A stretch of DNA of 20,943 nucleotides from UBA4615 sp035628395 (GTDB taxonomy: Bacteria > Pseudomonadota > Gammaproteobacteria > Burkholderiales > Burkholderiaceae_E). Below, piece by piece: positions 15,140 to 20,943 of this stretch. The position numbers were made by a program, and so were the translations under genes. Numbering within the stretch: the stretch's first letter is position 1; each line of letters starts with the position of its first letter. Location of the stretch: the NCBI GenBank assembly GCA_035628395.1, contig DASPJX010000197.1, positions 1 to 20,943 of the forward strand. Reading direction: 5' to 3'. The notes below the pieces were generated by a model. That model saw only the letters and a list, made by a program, of their open reading frames with translations. It was not told the origin of the DNA and searched no databases.

Positions 15140-15204
15140 GCCAAGCGTCCCGCTTCGCGTCGCCGCGGCGCGCGCCCGCGGCGGAACGACGGCACGGGGC
15201 CGCG

Positions 15205-15213
15205 TGCTACGCT
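15205..15213 (+). promoter_or_regulatory. Putative extended -10 element of the MFS gene
   Basis: TGCTACGCT has the TG-n extension plus a TACGCT hexamer, 38 bases before the ATG at 15252, within the 124-base divergent gap shared with metC. Confidence 0.4.
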
Positions 15214-15251
15214 CGCGGCCCGCAGCGCCCCGGCGCGCCCGAGCCGCCCGC

Positions 15252-16712
15252 ATGTCCTCCGTCGATCCCCGTCGCATCATCGTCGGCGTGATGCTGGTGC
15301 TGCTGCTCGGCGCGCTGAACCAGACGATCGTCGCGGTCGCGCTGCCGCGGATCGCCGAGTCGCTGCAGGGCTTCGGGCTGATCGCGTGGGTGATCTCGGC
15401 GTACATGGTGGCCGCCACCGTCGTCACCCCGGTGTACGGCAAGCTCTGCGACCGCCACGGCGTGCGCGTCGTGCTGCTCGGCGCGCTCGGGCTGTTCGCG
15501 GCCGGCTCGCTCGGCTGCGCGCTGTCGACGTCGATGCCGATGCTGATCGCGTTCCGGGTGCTGCAGGGCGTCGGCGGCGGCGGGCTGATGTCGAGCGCGC
15601 AGGCGGCGATCTCGCAGGCGGTCTCGCTGCGCGAGCGCGGCCGCTTCCAGGCGTACATCAGCAGCACGTTCGCGACCGCGAGCGTGCTCGGGCCGCTGGC
15701 CGGCGGCTGGCTGACCGAGCGGCTGTCGTGGGAGTGGGTGTTCGCCGCCAACCTGCCGCTCGCGGCCGCGGCCTACCTGTCGACGCATCACGCGCTGCGG
15801 CCGCTGCCGGTGCCGGGGCGGCGGCGCCGGATCGACGGAGCGGGCGCGGGGCTGCTGTCGCTCGGGCTGACCGCGCTGCTGATCGCGATCACGCGCGCCG
15901 GCCAGGGCCTGCCCTGGCTCGACGCGACCAACGTCGGCTGGCTCGCCGCGTCGGTCGCGCTGCTCGCCGGCTACGGCTGGCGCGAGCGCGGCGCGGACGA
16001 TCCGGTGCTGCCGCTGCCGCTGCTGCGCCACCGGATCGTCTCGCTCGGGCTCGCGTCGCAGTTCGTCGCGCACGGCCTGTTCGTCACGCTCGCGGTGATG
16101 GTGCCGCTCGAGCTGCAGCTGGTCTCCGACATGTCGCCGGCGGCGGCGGCCACGCAGCTGATCGCGCTGTCGGTGGGTCCGCCGATCGGCTCGTTCTTCG
16201 CCGGGCGCACGATGGCGCGCACCGGCCGCTACCGGACGATGCAGAGCGTCGGCGCGGTGATCGGCTCGAGCTGCGTGCTCGGGCTCGCCGCGACGGTCGC
16301 GCTGCAGGCGCCGCACGCCTGGGCGCTCGCGCTGCTGACCGGCGCGGGCGTGGGCTTCGGGCTGCAGTTCCCGACGACGCTCGTCGCGGTGCAGAATGCG
16401 GCGCCGCCCGAGAGCGTCGGCACCGCGATCGCCGCCGTCAACTTCTCGCGCTCGCTCGGCGGCGCGCTCTGGATCGCGCTGCTGTCGACGGTGCTGCTCG
16501 AGCTGCTGCGCGCGAACGCGCCGGGGCTCGCCGGCGGCGGCGGCGCCGAGGTGCTGCGCGCGCTGACCGACGCCGGCGGCGGCGCGCTGCGCGACGAGCT
16601 CCGGCCGGCCGCGCAGCGGGCGTTCGTGTGGGTGTTCGCGCTGATCGGCGCGGGCTGCGGGCTCGCGCTCGCGCTGTACCGGGCGGCGCCCGAGCGACCC
16701 CTGCGGACCTGA
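15252..16712 (+). CDS. MFS transporter, DHA2 (14-helix) drug-exporter type
   Basis: A 486-residue inner-membrane protein with about 14 hydrophobic segments, the DHA2 (EmrB/QacA-like) pattern. Members export drugs or other small molecules by proton antiport. ALNQTIVAVALPRIAESL (21-38) is the first-helix motif; the family's usual Asp in LDxTIVNVALP is Asn here. YGKLCDRHGVR (62-72) is MFS motif A in the loop between helices 2 and 3. RVLQGVGGGGLMSSAQAAI and SVLGPLAGGWLTERLSWEWVFAANLP correspond to motifs B and C. The start at 15252 (MSSVDPRR) avoids an Arg-rich extension that begins within the promoter region. No membrane-fusion (EmrA-like) partner or TetR/MarR regulator is adjacent, so the substrate is open. 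Confidence 0.9.
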   Translation: MSSVDPRRIIVGVMLVLLLGALNQTIVAVALPRIAESLQGFGLIAWVISAYMVAATVVTPVYGKLCDRHGVRVVLLGALGLFAAGSLGCALSTSMPMLIAFRVLQGVGGGGLMSSAQAAISQAVSLRERGRFQAYISSTFATASVLGPLAGGWLTERLSWEWVFAANLPLAAAAYLSTHHALRPLPVPGRRRRIDGAGAGLLSLGLTALLIAITRAGQGLPWLDATNVGWLAASVALLAGYGWRERGADDPVLPLPLLRHRIVSLGLASQFVAHGLFVTLAVMVPLELQLVSDMSPAAAATQLIALSVGPPIGSFFAGRTMARTGRYRTMQSVGAVIGSSCVLGLAATVALQAPHAWALALLTGAGVGFGLQFPTTLVAVQNAAPPESVGTAIAAVNFSRSLGGALWIALLSTVLLELLRANAPGLAGGGGAEVLRALTDAGGGALRDELRPAAQRAFVWVFALIGAGCGLALALYRAAPERPLRT

Positions 16713-16724
16713 GCCGCGTCGGGC

Positions 16725-16739
16725 GCCGGGCCGCCCGGC
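16725..16739 (+). terminator. Weak hairpin after the MFS gene
   Basis: GCCGGG (16725-16730) pairs with CCCGGC (16734-16739) around a 3-base loop, 12 bases after the stop. It is short, with no T-tract; position is the main argument. Confidence 0.25.
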
Positions 16740-16855
16740 CGGGGGGTCCGGGCGTGGCCGCGAAGCGGGGCCGACAGCCCGCGAAGCTCGGCCGCAGGCG
16801 GCTCGGCGGGCGGCGGACCGCGGCGATCCACAGGTTCCGGAGGGGTCGGCTCGGG

Positions 16856-16861
16856 TACAAT
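16856..16861 (+). promoter_or_regulatory. Putative -10 element of the minCDE operon
   Basis: TACAAT, five of six consensus bases, lies 126 bases before the minC ATG, after the word GGTTCC about 17 bases upstream that poorly matches a -35. This predicts an approximately 120-base 5' leader. Confidence 0.5.
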
Positions 16862-16910
16862 CGGCCTGTTCCCACGCGGTCACGAGTCGTCCGCTTTCGC
16901 GTGCGCGGGA

Positions 16911-16941
16911 CACCGGAGCCGCGGCCTCGTCGCCTCCGGTG
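16911..16941 (+). other. Hairpin in the predicted minC leader
   Basis: CACCGGAG (16911-16918) and CTCCGGTG (16934-16941) form a perfect 8-bp stem with a 15-base loop. It lies between the putative -10 and the minC start, ending 46 bases before the ATG. It does not cover the start codon. Confidence 0.5.
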
Positions 16942-16987
16942 GAGCGTTCCCCGATCCGCGAACGCGACGGCCCACCTCTCCCGGTCG

Positions 16988-17872
16988 ATGCCTCCCGCCA
17001 CTGCCGCTTCCTCACCGCCCGGCTCGTCCGACGCCGCTCCCGCCCGCCGCGGAGCCGCGCGTCCGGCCTTCGAGTTCAAGGGCCTGTCGCATCCGGCCCT
17101 GCGCCTGGTGCTGCTCGACGTCGCCCCCGACGCGGTCGCCGAGGCGCTCCGGGCGCTGCGCGAGAACGACCCCGGCTTCGAGTGGGAGCCGGTGGTCCTC
17201 GACGCGTCGCGGCTCGCCCGCGGCGCCGCGCTCGACCTCGACGGCCTGCTCGACGGCCTGCGCGCGGTGCGGCTGCACCCGGTGGCGGTCGCCGGCGCGC
17301 CCGAGGGCTGGCGCGGGGACGCCGAACGGCTGCGGCTCGGCTGGCTCGCGGCGCTCGCCGAGCGTCGCCGCACGGGCCCGGAGCCCGCGGACGCCGCGAC
17401 GGAGCCGGGCCGCGAGGCGGAGCCCGCGGGCACGAGCGCGGGCGCGGCCCGGCCCGCGGACGGCGCCGGCGGCGACGCGGTGCCGGACGGCGAGGCCGGA
17501 GCGGCGCAGGCGCGCGACGACGCGGCCGCGCCGGCGCCCGGCGCGATGGTCGTCAACCGTCCGGTGCGCTCGGGCCAGCAGATCTACGCGCGCGGCCGCG
17601 ATCTGGTCGTCGTCGGCGACGTGTCGCCCGGCGCCGAGGTGATCGCCGACGGCGACGTGCACGTCTACGGCACGCTCGGCGGGCGGGCGATCGCGGGCGC
17701 CCGCGGTCGGCGCGACGCCGGCATCTTCACGCTCGACCTGCGGGCCGAGCTGGTCGCCGTGTGCGGGATCTACCGCACGTTCGAGGACGGACCGCCCGCC
17801 GAGCAGGCGGGCCGGCCGGTCCGGATCTCTCTCGAGGCCGACGCCGACTCGCTGTCGCTGCGGACGCTTTGA
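16988..17872 (+). CDS. minC: Septum-site inhibitor MinC
   Basis: A 294-residue division inhibitor, longer than E. coli MinC (231). Residues about 27-125 are the N-domain (FEFKGLSHPALRLVLLDV, then VVLDASRL) that acts on FtsZ. Residues about 128-186 are an Ala/Pro/Glu/Gly-rich linker with no predicted fold. Residues 189-294 are the MinC C-domain, a right-handed beta-helix that binds MinD and dimerises: VNRPVRSGQQIYARGRDL, VVVGDVSPGAEVIADGD, VHVYGTLGGRAIAGARG (226-240) and SLEADADSLSLRTL. The last strands GIFTLDLRAELVAVCGIYR carry the FTxxL-A-ELVAI pattern of the family. The start at 16988 is the nearest ATG giving a short N-terminal extension; no strong ribosome site is visible. It is first of minC-minD-minE, with a 58-base gap to minD. 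Confidence 0.95.
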   Translation: MPPATAASSPPGSSDAAPARRGAARPAFEFKGLSHPALRLVLLDVAPDAVAEALRALRENDPGFEWEPVVLDASRLARGAALDLDGLLDGLRAVRLHPVAVAGAPEGWRGDAERLRLGWLAALAERRRTGPEPADAATEPGREAEPAGTSAGAARPADGAGGDAVPDGEAGAAQARDDAAAPAPGAMVVNRPVRSGQQIYARGRDLVVVGDVSPGAEVIADGDVHVYGTLGGRAIAGARGRRDAGIFTLDLRAELVAVCGIYRTFEDGPPAEQAGRPVRISLEADADSLSLRTL

Positions 17873-17930
17873 ACACCAGAACGCCTCGCGGCGAGCCGCG
17901 CGGTCCGTCAATGCAGAAGGGGAAGTTTCG

Positions 17931-18761
17931 ATGAGCGAAGTGATCGTGGTGACGTCGGGCAAGGGCGGGGTCGGCAAGACGACCACCTCGGCCAACCTGT
18001 CGGCCGGCCTGGCGCTGCGCGGCAAGAAGGTGGCGGTGATCGACTTCGACGTCGGCCTGCGCAACCTCGACCTGGTGATGGGCTGCGAGCGGCGCGTCGT
18101 CTACGACTTCGTCAACGTCATCAACGGCGAGGCGACGCTGAACCAGGCGCTGATCCGCGACAAGAACGCGCAGAACCTGTTCATCCTCCCCGCCTCGCAG
18201 ACCCGCGACAAGGAAGCGCTGACCGAGGCCGGCGTCGAGAAGGTGATCGGCGACCTGAAGGGCATGGGCTTCGACTACATCGTCTGCGACTCGCCGGCCG
18301 GCATCGAGCAGGGCGCGATCATGGCGCTGACCTTCGCCGACCACGCGATCGTCGTCGTCAACCCCGAGGTCTCGTCGGTGCGCGACTCCGACCGGATCAT
18401 CGGCATCCTGCAGTCGCGCTCGCGCCGCGCGAAGGAGGGCCGCGAGCCCGTCCAGGAGCGGCTGCTGATCACGCGCTACAGCCCGCGCCGCGTGCGCGCC
18501 GGCGAGATGCTCAGCTACCTCGACATCCTCGAGATCCTGAAGGTGCCGCTGCTCGGCGTGATCCCCGAGTCGCAGCGCGTGCTCGAGTCGTCGAACGCCG
18601 GCGTGCCGGCGGTGCACGACGTGCAGAGCGAGGTCGCCCAGGCCTACGCCGACTCGATCGACCGCTTCCTCGGCAAGCAGGTGCCGCTGCGCTTCGTCGC
18701 CGACGAGGACCGCGGCTTCCTGCGCCGGCTGCTCGACTCGGTGGGCCGCAAGGCCGCCTGA
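17931..18761 (+). CDS. minD: Septum-site ATPase MinD
   Basis: A 276-residue membrane-cycling ATPase of the ParA/MinD group. It recruits MinC to the membrane and oscillates with MinE. The deviant Walker A motif GKGGVGKTT (10-18) has both Lys11 and Lys16; the switch/activation segment VIDFDVGLRNLDLVMG is at 37-51, and Walker B FDYIVCDSPAGIE is at 114-126. The last residues, RGFLRRLLDSVGRKAA (261-276), form a short amphipathic helix with basic and hydrophobic faces, as expected for the membrane-targeting sequence. The start at 17931 follows AAGGGGAAG about 6 bases upstream. minE follows by 12 bases. Confidence 0.98.
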   Translation: MSEVIVVTSGKGGVGKTTTSANLSAGLALRGKKVAVIDFDVGLRNLDLVMGCERRVVYDFVNVINGEATLNQALIRDKNAQNLFILPASQTRDKEALTEAGVEKVIGDLKGMGFDYIVCDSPAGIEQGAIMALTFADHAIVVVNPEVSSVRDSDRIIGILQSRSRRAKEGREPVQERLLITRYSPRRVRAGEMLSYLDILEILKVPLLGVIPESQRVLESSNAGVPAVHDVQSEVAQAYADSIDRFLGKQVPLRFVADEDRGFLRRLLDSVGRKAA

Positions 18762-18773
18762 CCGGAGGATCAC

Positions 18774-19043
18774 ATGATGTCGCTACTCGACCGGATCCTG
18801 GGCAGGCAGCCGCGCAGCGCGTCGCTCGCGAAGGAGCGCCTGCAGGTCATCATCGCGCGCGAAGGCAGCCGCACGAACAACCCCGAGATGCTGCACCAGA
18901 TCAAGCAGGCCATCCTCGAGGCGGTCTCGCGCTTCGTGCCGGTGCAGCCGGAGGACATCGCCGTCGACCTCGACAGCGATCGCGAGATGGAAGTGCTGTC
19001 GGTCAGCGTGACGCTGCCCGACGGGAAGAGACTGAAGGTGTGA
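18774..19043 (+). CDS. minE: Cell-division topological specificity factor MinE
   Basis: An 89-residue protein of usual MinE length. Residues 2-12 (MSLLDRILGRQ) are the amphipathic membrane-binding N-terminus; residues about 17-32 (SLAKERLQVIIAREGS) are the anti-MinCD region, with the ERLQVIIA segment that contacts MinD. The C-terminal domain (EMLHQIKQAILEAVSRF, then IAVDLDSDREMEVLSVSVTLP) gives topological specificity by dimerisation. GGAGGAT lies just upstream. Two ATG codons follow each other (18774 and 18777); the second gives the conventional MSLLD start. It is the last gene of the min operon. Confidence 0.97.
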   Translation: MMSLLDRILGRQPRSASLAKERLQVIIAREGSRTNNPEMLHQIKQAILEAVSRFVPVQPEDIAVDLDSDREMEVLSVSVTLPDGKRLKV

Positions 19044-19176
19044 CGGTGGTTCGTGGTGGGGGCGACGACCGCCACCGGCACGGCGCGGCGGCCGGAGGCC
19101 GCGAGCGGAGCGGGGATCGTGCGGAGCCCGGCGCAGCCGGGCGGTCGCACGACGGGACCGAGCGCTGACCGTTCGA

Positions 19177-19203
19177 GGCACCCGACCGCGGTGGTCAGGT
19201 GCC
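19177..19203. terminator. Hairpin between minE and the convergent transferase gene
   Basis: GGCACCCGACC (19177-19187) and GGTCAGGTGCC (19193-19203) form an 11-bp stem with one mismatch and a 5-base loop. It lies in the 206-base convergent gap, 46 bases from the opposing stop. There is no T-tract. A bidirectional terminator is the likeliest role. Confidence 0.5.
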
Positions 19204-19249
19204 CGGTTCGCGCGCTCGTCGCGCCGGCGGACGGCGCTTCCCGATCTCG

Positions 19250-20389
19250 TCAGGCGATCGGGCGGGCCGCGGCCGTCGCGAGCGGCATCCGCGACAGCGT
19301 CGAGTGCAGCGCGCCGTAGACGAGCGTGAACCCGACGAACACCGCGACCAGCGCGACCGTGTCGTGCCGGAAGGCCACGCCGAGGCCGACGGCTCCGGCG
19401 TGCAGTCCCCAGAGCACCGGGCTGCACCGGCCGTTGGGCGCGGCGTCGGGACGACGCGAGCCCTCGGCCCGCCGCTCGACCAGCGCCTGCTGCATCCACC
19501 GGCGCACCAGCTGGTGCAGGTGGGCCTGGTCGGGCTCGGTCGGGCGCAGCCCGCCGCGCGTCCGGCGCCAGATGCTGTAGACCGTCTCCCAGACGGGCAG
19601 GGCCGCGGCGACGAGTCCGAACCAGGGGCTCACGCCGGGATTGCGCTGCGCCAGCAGCAGCAACAGCGCCGTGATCAGGAAGCCGAGCGCGTAGGCTCCG
19701 CCGTCGCCCGCGAACATCCGCGCACGGGGCCAGTTGAAGGGCAGCCAGCCGATCAGGGCCGCGCCGAGCAGCGTCGACAGCGCGAGCACCTTCGCATCGC
19801 CCACCGAGGCCGCGACCGCGGCGATGCCCGCCAGCGTGATGAGCGCGACGCCCCCGAGCAGGCCGTTCAGCCCGTCGATGATGTTGTAGGCGTTGCAGAC
19901 GCCGACGCAGGCGAAGACGGAGAAGGTGAGCGCGAACCACCCGTTCTCGAACAGCACGTCGAGCAGCGGCACGTCGATGCGGCCGAGGCCCAGCTGGCGA
20001 GCGTGGATCAGCACCAGCGCACCGAACGCCAGCACGACCAGCCGCTGCTGCGCGCTGATGCGCTTGGTCACGTCCTCGACGAGGCCGATGGCGAAGATGG
20101 GGGCGAGGGCGAGGAGAAGGAGGGAGGCGGTGGCCGGCGTCACGACCGCCGCGTCCCGTGTCCACCACACAGTGCAGGCGAGACCCGCCACGAAGCCGGA
20201 CACCACGGCGACGCCGCCGACACGCGGGATCTGGCCGCGGTGGATCTTCTGGGGCAGGTGCATCGCCGAGTCGGCGGTGAACCGGACGTGGTGTCGTGCG
20301 GTCAGCAGCAGGGCGAGCGCGACGAGGCCCGCGGTCGACAGGGCGACGAGCACGCCAGCGAACAGCGGGACCGACAGGGTGGACGTCAT
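19250..20389 (-). CDS. MraY/WecA-like polyprenyl-phosphate sugar-1-phosphate transferase
   Basis: A 379-residue integral membrane protein with about ten hydrophobic segments. It belongs to glycosyltransferase family 4, which joins a sugar-1-phosphate from a UDP-sugar to undecaprenyl phosphate as the first step of O-antigen, capsule or other glycan synthesis. Motifs: PRVGGVAVV (55-63), GLVEDVTKR (102-110, where many relatives have DD and this has ED), NAYNIIDGLNGLLGG (166-180, the catalytic Asp segment), GDGGAYALGF (228-237) and HLHQLVRR (290-297, the H-x-H sugar-recognition loop). Domain order and length are normal. The ED variant is, from memory, common in betaproteobacterial members. It is divergent from a family 2 glycosyltransferase, so a surface-polysaccharide role fits. 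Which sugar is used cannot be told; it is not MraY itself by context. Confidence 0.9.
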   Translation of the reverse strand: MTSTLSVPLFAGVLVALSTAGLVALALLLTARHHVRFTADSAMHLPQKIHRGQIPRVGGVAVVSGFVAGLACTVWWTRDAAVVTPATASLLLLALAPIFAIGLVEDVTKRISAQQRLVVLAFGALVLIHARQLGLGRIDVPLLDVLFENGWFALTFSVFACVGVCNAYNIIDGLNGLLGGVALITLAGIAAVAASVGDAKVLALSTLLGAALIGWLPFNWPRARMFAGDGGAYALGFLITALLLLLAQRNPGVSPWFGLVAAALPVWETVYSIWRRTRGGLRPTEPDQAHLHQLVRRWMQQALVERRAEGSRRPDAAPNGRCSPVLWGLHAGAVGLGVAFRHDTVALVAVFVGFTLVYGALHSTLSRMPLATAAARPIA

Positions 20390-20693
20390 CTGGGTGCGGG
20401 CGCGGGGCCGAAGGGATCTTCCGCGATGATTGGGCGTCGCGCCTCGATCCGATCTCCGGACAAGGGCCGCCGCAAGCCGTCATTTGCGCGCCGATCACGC
20501 GAACTGCCGATCCTGCCGACGGTTCGCGAGGGCCCTGGCCTGCGGCGGTCCGTGGGCCCCCTGCCACCCTCGTCGACGTCGATCACCACCCGTCGGCTGT
20601 CTGTCTCCTCGCGTGCCGATCGCGCTCGCCCCGCCGGCGCGGTCGCGCGAAGCTGCGCCCTACCCGGGCACTTCGCGAGCCGACGTCGAAGCC
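20390..20693. other. Divergent control region of the polysaccharide genes
   Basis: 304 bases with no supported gene; short frames here have no recognisable protein features. It is visibly less GC-rich and less repetitive than other gaps. It should hold the promoters of both flanking genes, but no convincing -35/-10 pair is visible; TTGTCC on the minus strand at 20458-20463 lacks a partner. A hairpin lies at 20499-20527. Confidence 0.6.
20499..20527. promoter_or_regulatory. Inverted repeat in the divergent gap
   Basis: GCGAACTGCCG (20499-20509) and CGACGGTTCGC (20517-20527) pair over 11 positions with one mismatch and one G-T, around a 7-base loop. It could be an operator or a leader hairpin; its location between divergent genes fits either. 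Confidence 0.35.
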
Positions 20694-20943
20694 ATGATGC
20701 CGCTGACTACTCGAGAGGCGACCACCGAACATCGCACGGACGCGGCGCCCCTACGGAGGACGGCCGTCGCCACGCTGCTGTGCGTGTACGTGCGAGACGA
20801 TGCGCGGCACCTCGACCAGGCGCTGCGCTCGGTCGTGCAGCAGGAGCTGCCTCGCGGCGTCGTGTCGCGCCTTTACGTCGGCATCGACGGCCCGATCACC
20901 GCGGCGCTGGAGTCGACCCTGCGCGCGCACGCGGATCGGATCC
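20694..20943 (+). CDS. Family 2 glycosyltransferase, 3' end missing
   Basis: The frame from ATG 20694 is open to the end of the window (83 codons). After a 24-residue polar lead it reads AVATLLCVYVRDDARHLDQALRSVVQQ and then RLYVGIDGPIT. This matches the start of GT-A family 2 transferases of the exopolysaccharide/O-antigen type: a first strand with the pattern LLCVYxxD, the helix LxxALxSVxxQ, and the nucleotide-binding strand ending in a D-G-P motif. It would transfer a sugar from a nucleotide donor to a growing glycan; donor and acceptor are not visible. The start could be 20694 or the adjacent ATG at 20697; no strong ribosome site is seen. It is probably the first gene of a surface-polysaccharide cluster to the right. 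Confidence 0.8.
   Translation, partial: MMPLTTREATTEHRTDAAPLRRTAVATLLCVYVRDDARHLDQALRSVVQQELPRGVVSRLYVGIDGPITAALESTLRAHADRI

Noticed and set aside
20535..20560. An ops/JUMPstart element (GGCGGTAG-type) before the glycosyltransferase
   Set aside because: The word GGCGGTCCGTGG matches only the first six bases of the ops consensus, too little to call.
1..20943. tRNA, rRNA, insertion sequence, prophage or defence-system genes
   Set aside because: No cloverleaf-like or rRNA sequence, no transposase, integrase or nuclease motifs, and no terminal inverted repeats were seen.

Overview
The window is a very GC-rich piece of bacterial chromosome (third codon positions are almost all G or C, which produces long antisense shadow frames). 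The gene content and protein styles (a complete minCDE operon with minC first, glgC-glgA, a TPR response regulator, a MraY/WecA-like transferase of the type seen in Burkholderiales) suggest a betaproteobacterium, most likely Burkholderiales. That assignment is inference; there is no rRNA or other marker here. I find 18 complete or nearly complete protein genes plus one gene cut at each edge, no RNA genes, no insertion sequence, no CRISPR and no phage genes.

Layout, left to right. (1) 1-497: 3' part of a GNAT acetyltransferase. (2) 595-1631: a thioredoxin-fold protein followed after 8 bases by a Tat-exported intradiol dioxygenase. (3) 1825-2685 (minus): a TerC-family membrane protein, facing the dioxygenase across a gap with two hairpins. 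(4) 2851-5606: glgC and glgA, overlapping at ATGA, the ADP-glucose route to glycogen. (5) 5623-8025 (minus): a DUF456 membrane protein and a receiver-TPR regulator whose phosphoacceptor aspartate is replaced by glutamate. (6) 8174-9208: a long GST-like protein. (7) 9221-11501 (minus): a 2-keto-4-pentenoate hydratase-family enzyme and an exported PQQ-type sugar dehydrogenase, separated by a degenerate 15-bp tandem array that overlaps the dehydrogenase stop codon. (8) 11624-12577: an HSL-type esterase. (9) 12723-15127 (minus): a cystathionine beta-lyase and an AlkC-like DNA glycosylase, probably one operon. (10) 15252-16712: a DHA2-type MFS exporter. (11) 16988-19043: minC, minD, minE, the septum-placement system. 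(12) 19250-20389 (minus) and 20694-end: a WecA/MraY-like sugar-phosphate transferase diverging from the start of a family 2 glycosyltransferase; this looks like the edge of a surface-polysaccharide locus.

Most of the window is housekeeping or ordinary accessory metabolism. I do not see a clearly new multi-gene system. The points most worth a second look are the 15-bp repeat array at 10118-10320, the Asp-to-Glu receiver fused to TPRs (which also carries a 9-bp minisatellite coding for an RGD run), a probable leaderless promoter in front of the cystathionine beta-lyase gene, and the divergent control region of the polysaccharide genes at the right end.
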